DNA from: Sipunculus nudus
Lineage: Eukaryota > Annelida > Sipuncula > Golfingiida > Sipunculidae
Assembly: GCA_026874595.1 (NCBI GenBank)
Contig: CM049315.1
Coordinates: 74,908,401-74,972,400, forward strand
Length of the DNA stretch: 64,000 nucleotides
Reading direction: 5' to 3'
Shown here: piece by piece, positions 55,226 through 64,000 of the stretch
How the letters are laid out: every line of letters starts with the position of its first letter
How positions within the stretch are numbered: the first letter of the stretch is position 1
Notes under the pieces: generated by a model
What the model was told of the DNA's origin: nothing
What the model saw: the letters and a program-made list of their open reading frames with translations, nothing else
Database searches by the model: none
Program-made: the position numbers and the translations under genes

Positions 55226-58113
55226 AATGGTCCATAATGAAAGCAACACATATATTCCATGCAGCTGAAACTTATGCATGCAGGTTCCCAATTAATAGGA
55301 AGCCACCTATCCTTTTCGCCACTTTAAAGGGGCCCAACAATCACCTATAAAGCATGTTGAATTAACTCGAAAAAAAACTTTCTTCCCTTTAAAATAAATT
55401 TGAACCCGCTAAAATTTTGCCCCGAAACCGTTTGCTTACTCCTGTAAACGAGTGTTAAAAACACTGGACCGGGCACGATCACAGGCGTCAACATAAACAC
55501 ATCGCGTAGGTCGGAGTGCATGGCTCCGACCACAACATCTGTCAATCAGGAGATACCCTGCATGCCTTTGCCAAAACAATGCAATTCATGCCGCTGACTA
55601 AAACATCGCGTGTTGCGGCTCACAACCGGACCTCCGGTCAAGTGGCCTAGTTATGGTAAACAGACACATGTGGACCATAACAAGATGTTAAACAACCGTA
55701 TGCGAGGTACTAAGACTGTGTGCTTGGATGGTTTTGCTTGGAATAAAGCAAATTTTTGCTGTTGTATAAAACAAATGGGAACTGATAGTGTGAAAGAACA
55801 GGCATAATTTTATTCTCCTTTAAGAATGTTTCGCCATTTACTTCATAAGGTGCCGCAAACTTGAATTTGAAGAAGCATTACAAAAAGCGCTTAGTTGTGT
55901 AACATTCCTGAAGTCACAGATGCCTGATCATGCCCAGAGGAGATATGTTTTTTATATGGACATATTATCTTTACAGGAAAAGTATTTCTGTAGCTAAGAC
56001 TTTCGTTTGATTTTGTGTTAGTAACAGGCCAATGCTTGAATTACCGTCATCCAAAAAATATATATATATAGCAGACAATTTAAATTAATTAGATTAAACA
56101 CAAGTAAAATGCTGCAAACAAGATGCTCCATGAATCGTTCTCGGGTATTGTCATAAACAGGGAAAGTCAAGGCATTTTTCACGAAGCATTAGCTTTCCAC
56201 TTTGTCTGAAGAATAATACAAGTCATCCAATCTTTATGGTTACCGAGAGCTTATGAAATAACAGCGGAGAGAAGTTGTTTTGTTGACACCGTTCCCTAGA
56301 TTCTACTCCAGTGCAGCAATATGAGCTCGGGCAAAATTGTGTCAATTGACAGTTGTTCAATCTTCCATTGATTAACTTCGTTGAAAAATTCAAGATCAAT
56401 GGGGGTCCAGAAAGGTGTCATTTTTCTCCTGTTCAGGATGGCCAATATGGCCGCCGGCGATGGTTGCTTCCGTATGTAGCATTTGCAGAAAAGGTTTAAA
56501 AAGGAGGTCACGTGACAGGTGTGTGATCTTATCTGCGTTACGGCTGGTCCGCGTTGACCCACTCGCCTGGAAGAACCATCTATAATATTACCGCGACGTA
56601 CCTCTAAAAATAGCTCCATATTAATATTATCTGAAAACATGACGTCTATCCTAGAAGATGAACATTAAATTTATTCTGGATTGATAACATAAGTCATTTG
56701 AGTAATATCAAGACTTGTTATATTTTCCAAATGCTGTCTTAGAAAAGTCAATATCCTTTGCCATTCCAATCTAATTTTCAATCTCATCGATAACATCATA
56801 ATTGCATGATCATGATTAATTTATTCGTTTAGGGACAAAACACATAATTTTTAGAATTTAGAATATTATTTATATTAATATAAGCTCTTTATATAAGATG
56901 TATGTTCTATGTTTTTCTAGAGAGCGTGGGCGGGGAAGGCTTTAGGGAATATAATTTCTCCTCTAATATACATATTGTCATATACTCGTAGTTCGAATGA
57001 CGTGAGATCAGACTCGTTTATAACCATAATAAGATGAGCGGTTATACGATATACTTACTCAAAGAACACTTTATATTTATTCACACCTGAATGTTGGCCA
57101 AACTGTCCACTTTATGGAGTTGTCCGTTGTGTAGAGGTAATTACAGTAACATCAATAAGAGAGAATAAGAACAAAGAGCCTGTCAGAAACATCACTATAT
57201 GGAGGTGGTCAATTTACGGAGGTGCCCACTAAGAGATGTTCGACTGCATGTTGGCTTTATTTATAGCCACAGCACGGATACTGCAGATCCACAGGGCACA
57301 GCACACGTGAGTACCAGCATGTAAGGTTCAAAGAAAGAAATCTGCTTTATAATTAGATTTATACGTCACATGATCGTGGGTGTATGAATAATATATGTCT
57401 TGAATTGTTAGCTTCCCCTCTTTATATAAACAACACTGGTGTCTGAACATATCTACGAAACTCTGCCGAAAATATACCACAGAAAATGAGAAGTGGAAAG
57501 CACGCCATAACTACATTAGCTCTGTAATGCTTTCACTGCGGAAACCATCTGATACCGACCAATTGCTTAATCATGCACACAGACAGGTATAGGAACAATA
57601 ATGAAATCTCGACGGAACCTCATAGAATCGGCATATGTAGGTTAAATTTTTTGAACTGTGCATAAAACAACCTGAAATCCAACAGGCTTAAAGAAGGCCA
57701 ATCACTTTTCTGACTTTTAAAAACTCAAGGTAATCCCTTCGAGCTTTTATAATAATCGTCCAGAACACGTGAATATCACCGCACACAGGCTGCTTGTTTT
57801 GCTTATATCAACGTGTTTATAAAATGTGGGGGCCCGCACAAAATAATGAAAACAAATTTAACCAGGGCATCTGGCAGCAAGTCAGATAAGCCAGAGCTTT
57901 GCGAATGGCGTTTTGTAATATGTGACCTTCCTAACTCCGCATATGTGCAACCTACCACCTTAGGTTACATGTTTTCCGTTTGTCAACAATGCTGAAATGT
58001 GACTGTACAAACGAAAGTGCAGATCCCATCTCGATGGCAACTTCCGTCATTTACTGTGCCTCGCACGACTCAGCTGTCGTTCACATAAACCGTGGTAAAT
58101 ATGCTTGTGTATT

Positions 58114-58888
58114 GTTACAGGTGCTCTATTATGTGACACGGGCGTAACTCGTGTTGTTGTTACATTTTATGTTTAATCCGTACTGGTTGAACTGTTGTTG
58201 TCATGTGGGCCTTGAGCTTTTACGCTTGGTCGTGGGTCACGTGATGAGCCTGGTATGTGAAGATACACAGCGATGTCTTTCTAGGGAATTCCTGAAAGGC
58301 GTGTTTACTGTGGAGTAGGGTCCTTATAGACTGATCGAGAAGTGGTAAATTCCCGGCTTGGGGTGTGAAGGTATATAAAGGGGCTGTTTAGAACCAGGGG
58401 GAAGACAGCAAAGCAGATACCAGCGGACGCAGAAGCGTGTGTCAGATTCTAAGACCTTATCCGACGAATGCGGCAATTATACATTTTCAAAGATTTTCTC
58501 CTGGATTTTATACATTTGGACTTCAGTTTACTTTCTGTAATGTTGCAAGAACTTTCCACTGGACTGTCATTCTCCGAGAGGATACTTTTAAAGAACGTAT
58601 CGTTGTGATGGTGTTGGTATCCAGGTACTGTACCATTATCTTTCTGTGTGATTGTATTGACTTGTTGCTATAACGCTGTGTTACTGTATAATTGTATTGA
58701 TTTAGTGTTTTGTATTGTTAGGGTTGTTTTAGGAATAAATTTTAGATATTTGTTAACAAAAAAACACTGACTTCTTTATTCATTCCCATAGACATTTCTC
58801 GCTGCCTAGTGTTACGTAATCTGATTTTTTTATCTCTGTTACAGAATTTATGTTCATCAGTGATATGTTTATATTAAGTTCCATAACA
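58114..58888 (+). mobile_element. Solo LTR of the outer family
   Basis: 775 bp from TGTTACAGGTGCTC to TTCCATAACA. The 4-bp duplication GTAT lies at 58110-58113 and 58889-58892. Copy A has the intact target (TTGTGTATGCG at 22410-22420). It matches both LTRs of the outer element but is more diverged, with several small deletions (for example the GGCACTCGTGTCTGG segment is missing). It keeps the TATA box (58372) and AATAAA (about 58733). No internal region is left, as after LTR-LTR recombination. Confidence 0.92.
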
Positions 58889-59004
58889 GTATGCGATCAG
58901 GAATTTCACAACCATTCAGAAGATTTGTTAATACTCCGTTATAACGGTACCATTTTCGCACATTAGAAACTAAACACATAAAACTTGAAATCTGCATTCT
59001 AAGG

Positions 59005-59254
59005 AATGTAGGTCACCGTCACGTGCGGGGTCGTTTTTGTGGGATAATCTCAAAACCTTGTTTGCATGCATTCACTTATTCCGCCAGTATTCCCAGGTTT
59101 ACATTTGTAAAGATTCATTGATGACGTTCCGGTACCGGATCCACACCATATATAATCGATTATTTTCGAAATGCAGTGAATATATTAACGGATTCCGTTC
59201 ATGTCTGCGTGAGTTATGTTCTGAACAACCGCAGAACACAAACACGCACACACC
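59005..59254 (-). repeat. R1 dispersed repeat copy, inverted, copy B
   Basis: Counterpart of 22530-22676 plus 37987-38093. The site CACACCATATATAATCG is uninterrupted and shows the pre-insertion state of the outer element. It is cut at its CA run by the next LTR. Confidence 0.75.
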
Positions 59255-59735
59255 TGTAGCTGCTTATTTATTCTGGGAGGAAATTGGGCTTGGGCAACAT
59301 GCACTCGCACAATTGAAAGAGATAAAATAACACTTTTTACTGGAATAAAATTTAGAGCCTAAACCTTCAAAATATCAGGACTGCATATTATTATCTAGAC
59401 TTAAATGAAACAGAAAGATACTTACCAGACTAGATAAAAGGACTGCCCTTTTGTAGTGGATGGCTCTTCACCTGGGTAGCCGACATTGTCGTAAAACCAA
59501 CCCCAAGGTGAAAAAGAAGCCATATACCCTCTGCCTGCCACAGAGGGCAGGCATAGGGGTCCACTGCTCGATGATCCAAGAGAGCGGAGAATCGCCAGGG
59601 CAAGGGGGTTTTATCCCAGAGGGACAGAGGGCAAAGTCCTTAGCTGCCTGTGATTGGCTCTGGGGCATCTCTATATCGACTGTCAATCAGTGTTGATGCC
59701 CCTCCCCGGCAAGGTCAAAGGGCAAGAATGTTACA
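59255..59735 (-). repeat. 3' LTR of a minus-strand LTR element
   Basis: On the minus strand it begins TGTAACATTCTTGCCC and ends AAGCAGCTACA (481 bp, TGTA/TACA ends). AATAAATAAGCAG near its end may be a poly-A signal. A CCAAT box (GCCAATCACAGG, about 59655) lies in the promoter-side part. A purine run, AGGGGGGAAGGA, abuts its start. Only one LTR is inside the window, so a target duplication cannot be verified. The left neighbour is the broken CA run of copy B. Confidence 0.7.
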
Positions 59736-59748
59736 TCCTTCCCCCCTA
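59736..59748 (-). other. Polypurine tract of the minus-strand element
   Basis: The plus sequence TCCTTCCCCCCTA is AGGGGGGAAGGA on minus, adjoining TGTAACA. This orients the element and places its internal region to the right. Confidence 0.65.
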
Positions 59749-60744
59749 TAGGAAAAATTTTTCACTACAGTGGAAAATTTTGCGATAGCAGTCATGATAT
59801 CTAGCCTTTGGAGAGGAGAATTTGTTTTTGTTTGTTTCTTATATGACCAAAACATGGCTGGCAGGCTGTGTATAGGCTGTTAGCCGGCTACCCAACCCCT
59901 AACTCCCATGTTGGGAGGGGGGAGGTAGGTTTATCCAATGCTACAACAGCGGGTAGGGAGTGTTCTCTCCCCACACAGTACCTCCAGTGATTAGGGATTT
60001 TGCAGTCTGATAGTTGTTTTAAAGGTTCAGGGATTGTGTAATTTTTATTGAACATTCAAAAACAATATAAAATATTCAAAGATACATCACTGACATTCAA
60101 CATGCACCAGGTACAATAAGTTATTAGATGTTACAGTCCATTAGTGAGCCTGGTGGCCATAAAGGATTTAATAAAATATCAGTCCAGATGGTGGCGCCAC
60201 AGGCCTCAGTATTAAATCAAGGTGATCTGCATTTAAAAAAGCGTCCAATATCTGGCTGTAGTGGAATGTTGGCTCAGGTTGCAGCTTGCTGTAGCAGAAG
60301 AGCTGAGCCGGACCACACTGGGAAGGCTGCACTGATGGCTGACAACTGGTTCATGCGAAAATGGAGCCTCTGAAAATACAAATACAACAGCGGCAGTATC
60401 TGTCCTTATGACACAAGTATAATTTTTGCGGCAATAACCTAGACATGACTATTTAAAAAAAATAGCTCTCACAAAAAATTATACATAATCAAACATAAAG
60501 AATGATGATAAGCGGCCCCTTGGTAAAACATTAAGACAGTTAAACACTTGAACTAAGTTTTCAACTATACATTATTTAATAAAATTGACAGCGGTTACAT
60601 AAAGGGACCCTCCAATAGGCATAATCTGGGCTCATTTCTCCGTTTTATATGGAGTATATAAAATTAGGGGTAACTATGGTCCCCAAAAGTTGTATAGCCC
60701 GAAGATACAAGATTGGCAAAAGTAACCAACGTATCAGATTTAAT

Positions 60745-61295
60745 GGACAGTATTTTCTTTGTGCCCTGTCAGGCCTCACGACTGTAACGGAATTTATTAA
60801 GAGCCCCGTCTGGCTGAAACATGCCCCCTCAATGGGCTAATTAATATTTCGACCATTGGTCTACTAATACAGCGAGATTCACTCGCACACTGTATCATCA
60901 TCTGATCAGTGTTTAGACGTATATGCTTTACCCTCGGGTAAGCTTTTCATAAACAGTATTTATTCTGTGCCCTGTTTGGCCTCAAAATACAGACGGTATT
61001 TTAGGCCCCGTACGGCCGAAACATGCCCTCTCACTGGGGTGAAATAATAAGTCCATTGGTCGACTTATCTAGCGAGATTCACTCGCACACTGTATCATCA
61101 TCTGATCAGTGTTTAGACGTATATGCGTTACCCTCAGGTAAGCTTTTCATAAACAGTATTTATTCTGTGCCCTGTTTGGCCTCAACATCTAGACGGTTTT
61201 TTTAAGCCCCGCTCGGCTGAAATATGCCCTCTCACTGGGCTAAAATACGAACTACAACTGACCAAGTAATAATAATCAAATAACAGCGAGATTTC
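60745..61295. repeat. Tandem repeat, 200-bp unit, about 2.6 copies
   Basis: Full units run 60871-61070 and 61071-61257. Each starts AGCGAGATTCACTCGCACAC and carries TCTGATCAGTGTTTAGACGT, GTAAGCTTTTCATAAACAG, TGTGCCCTGTTTGGCCTCA and AACATGCCCTCTCACTGGG. A partial unit precedes (60745) and a stub, AGCGAGATTTCTCGC, follows. GCGAGATTCACTCGC is itself nearly palindromic. Confidence 0.85.
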
Positions 61296-62189
61296 TCGCT
61301 AAATGTAAGATCTCCATATATATTTACATGTGAACTTAAGCATAGTAATACATTAAATAATATTACCAGATAATTCAATGATTGCACAGTAGTTTTAATC
61401 AGTTAAAGAAAGTCTACCTGTAATATACAACACCTATACATGACTTTAATTGAGGGAAAATGGTAAGCAGTGCTGCCCAAGAATTTGTATTATCAAAGTT
61501 ATTTATTACCCTACAGGTATCTATGAATATAACATTCAAATTAGATATCAGGGTTAGTTACCTATTCATTAGTTTATTTGCATAACGAGAATTTCCTTTT
61601 TAATCTGTGTCTAGCCTTTACAGTTTATTGTTTATATTTTTATAAATCATTATTTTATCATCAAGAATATTATCATTCTGATTTTTATCATTATCTTTTC
61701 TTCTTATTAAAATCTGTAGATTCAGATTATGTGTAATAGCTAAGTTAGTTTGTACTCAAATTTACACCACAACATTAACGTTTCTTAACTCGAATCCGCA
61801 GTGAAATATGTATTTTGGTAACAAAAAAAAGTTATACCCATCAAGCAATGTATATGTGGTTTGTTATTTATTTTAAATATCATTATTCTCAAATGCAATA
61901 TAGAGTAGACATAAACTTGAAGTCAGCTTATTTGTTCATTTTATTCGTGTATTTATTCAACTTATTTAGTATTTTGGTGTGTTGCTCACCTATTAATATT
62001 ATTGATAGGATTTCACTGAAATTAACCTAATTAAACAAGTAAAGCTTTTAAATGAGTGATGCCAGATTAACTGGTGTGTTAGGTATGCACATTTATCTAA
62101 TTTATTTTAATTACTCCCAATACTTAAGAGAAACAAATTTGTGCTGGTTGATGTTATAGCTAGGTTTAGATATGATAACAGGTACAATC

Positions 62190-62650
62190 GTATGCAAGTG
62201 GCGCCACCATATACCAGATACAAAATACTCTAGGTGAAAGGTGGTACCCTGCCACAATCGAGAACTCTCTAGGCGATACGCAAAACCCACAAGGCAGACA
62301 TGCAGCCATGTCAGACACCAAAATCACTAGGCAAAAATTGTTTCCATGCCGGAGAACATCTCCTTAAAAAGCGACTGGGAACTTTGCCAGCAATAAAACA
62401 CTGCATAAGAAGGGACAACCATGCCGGGTATCACCCAAGGCAACTGGTATATATTTTATGCCCTTATATGCCAAACTAAATAAAAACTCAACCAGGAAAA
62501 GCACATACTATGCCGGGATATGAACCCTAAAAAGCGACTAGTAAAACTCTCAAGGTTGAGGCAGAATAAATGGTACTATGCCAGATACTCAGAGATCTAG
62601 GCAAATAGGATACCAATAAAAAACCTTCCAGGTGTGTCAGACATGTTACA
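62190..62650. repeat. Degenerate short tandem array
   Basis: Blocks of the type ATGCCGG-GATA followed by CTAGGCAAA or AAAAAGCGACT recur every 50-100 bp (for example ATACCAGATAC, ATGTCAGACACC, ATGCCGGAGAAC, ATGCCGGGTATC, ATGCCGGGATATG, ATGCCAGATACTC). About eight weak copies. Confidence 0.5.
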
Positions 62651-64000
62651 TCCAAACCTATAGGTAGTTAATTTCACCAGAGAAATTCAAAGTAATACCC
62701 ATGCATATCTAGTCCAGCAGTATGTGAGGCAGAATAAAATGCCTGTTAATTAAATTTATAAGTACCATACTATTTACTTCTGAATTTTGTCTAATCAAGC
62801 AGAGTTGTAAATGTTAACCCCTATAATTGGAAATAACTAAGTTTGTAAAAGTTTCATATTAAAATAAGAATTTTATAATTATAATGTAATTAATAATAAA
62901 ATGTTTATGAACAGTTTAAATAGCTTTGAGATAATAGTCTACATTTGTGTTAAAGTTAAATACAAAAACAAAATCCAAAATCAACAAATGAATTTAGTCA
63001 AAGTGTAAATAAAATATGAGCATGCCTCAGAGATAATCCCCTGAGAATTTTTTTTTTTTTTTAAAGATTGATCTAAATTATTAAGTACTGATCTGTTTTT
63101 ATTTTTAACATCATAATTTATTATTAATTGTAACAAGTTATTAGGATTATCTAAAGGCAAGGGCTAAACACCTTAAAAGTATCTGCTTATATCAGTTGGA
63201 CATATAAGGGAGACCAACACAAAGATAAGCCAAAATTATTAAATAATATTTTATTTAAATGTTATTTTTATTGGGTTTTTTAAATTAGTTTACTAGTTTT
63301 ATTTATTTATTTTTATTATAATTTGAAGTGGGTTACCAGCACATGAAGGCATGTTAAAGGTACAAATTTTCAGGTTGGGTATAAGGTACATGACACATGA
63401 CATAGGTTCACATGACATCACACCAGGTAACAGGTGTATCTAAATACCGGTGGTGTGTTAGGTAACTTGTCTGGGCTCCTTTGACAGAGTTTTAGTGTTG
63501 ACAGCAAATCTCAACTTATCCTACTCAGTATGATATAACCCCATATGGGGCACTGAATGCACCTGGATTATTAATCTGACCTGTCAGATAAGGGGATTAC
63601 CAGCAGGTCCTGTGAGACACAGCTAACTTTGAAACCCAAGGGTGATGTTTACAGGGCATGGGATTATGCAATAACATGTGACCAGAAGATGAAACTTGCC
63701 CAACGGGTCCGTTTGTTTAAATGACACACTAAAATGTATCTACCAGGTGTGCCCTTTCTGTAATTTAAAATTCGCCAAACAATAGAACACTAGGTACGGT
63801 AATTTAAGGATTTAAAGCCTTGTTTTACAACCAACATGTAGGCTAAATTTCTTTGCACAAGAAACCCATTTTGTTTAAACATAAAGATCACTGAATATCG
63901 GGTTTTACAATAACATTTGAATGTAGATCAGGCTTATAAAATATTTTGAACTGACAATACAGATGGAATAATAAGATATTTAATTGATGTTTCCATCAAA

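Larger units (their letters stand above)
53470..59254 (+). repeat. Segmental duplication copy B
   Basis: Same orientation as copy A. It matches 14420-19290, 22295-22676 and 37987-38093 in order. It lacks the 3-kb interval with the hAT-type element and the outer and nested retrotransposons. It carries a solo LTR of its own. At 59254/59255 it is interrupted by another LTR. Confidence 0.9.
59749..64000 (-). mobile_element. Internal region of the minus-strand LTR element, apparently non-coding
   Basis: At least 4.2 kb follow the polypurine tract and run off the window. No frame over about 81 codons occurs and I recognise no gag, protease, RT or integrase. The sequence contains two tandem-repeat zones and long AT-rich stretches. 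This could be a non-coding LTR derivative (LARD-like). The coding part could also lie beyond 64000, or other insertions could have displaced it. Confidence 0.4.

Overview
This is non-coding, repeat-dense, AT-rich DNA from an animal nuclear genome. Dispersed repeats that I associate from memory with marine invertebrates, a Jockey/CR1-type LINE, tRNA-headed SINEs and Ty3-type elements of Gmr1-like layout suggest a marine invertebrate. A mollusc or other lophotrochozoan is my best guess, but the species is not determined. I found no convincing host protein-coding gene, no true tRNA or rRNA gene and no CRISPR array. Nearly all recognisable coding sequence belongs to decayed retrotransposons.

Layout. 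1-14,400: mostly unassigned DNA with a 43-45 bp minisatellite (2731-3146), a 460-bp hAT-type MITE (3851-4310), a 69-bp miniature hAT-type element (5378-5446), a purine-biased tract (5105-6180) and microsatellites. 14,420-19,290 and 22,295-22,676, resuming at 37,987-38,093: copy A of a segmental duplication. Copy B lies at 53,470-59,254. Copy A contains a 2.56-kb non-autonomous hAT-type element (19,690-22,252) carrying its own 157-bp tandem array.

22,677-37,986: a Ty3-type LTR retrotransposon ('outer', 4-bp duplication CCAT). It is interrupted by a second LTR retrotransposon ('nested', 25,906-35,316, 5-bp duplication CTGTC). The 3' LTR of the nested element is itself interrupted by a Harbinger-like DNA element (33,335-34,226). 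Both retrotransposons run gag - protease - integrase - reverse transcriptase - RNase H - LTR, with integrase before RT, as in the Gmr1-like group. Both are disabled by frameshifts, deletions and lost catalytic residues.

39,697-50,800: a direct tandem duplication (C1 39,697-46,341; C2 46,342-50,549) made of SINEs, a 600-bp 'D' repeat, the dispersed 'R1' repeat and a hairpin. C1 additionally carries a 5'-truncated LINE with an 11-bp target duplication. 50,800-53,000: mostly unassigned, with a CCAAT-containing CpG-richer patch. 53,040-59,254: duplication copy B, containing a solo LTR of the outer family (58,114-58,888). 59,255-64,000: a minus-strand LTR, its polypurine tract and at least 4.2 kb of apparently non-coding internal region running off the window.

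The most informative feature is the set of paired filled and empty sites. Copy A has the full element where B is empty, and B has the solo LTR where A is empty. C1 has the LINE where C2 is empty. These give insertion order and exact element boundaries from the sequence alone.
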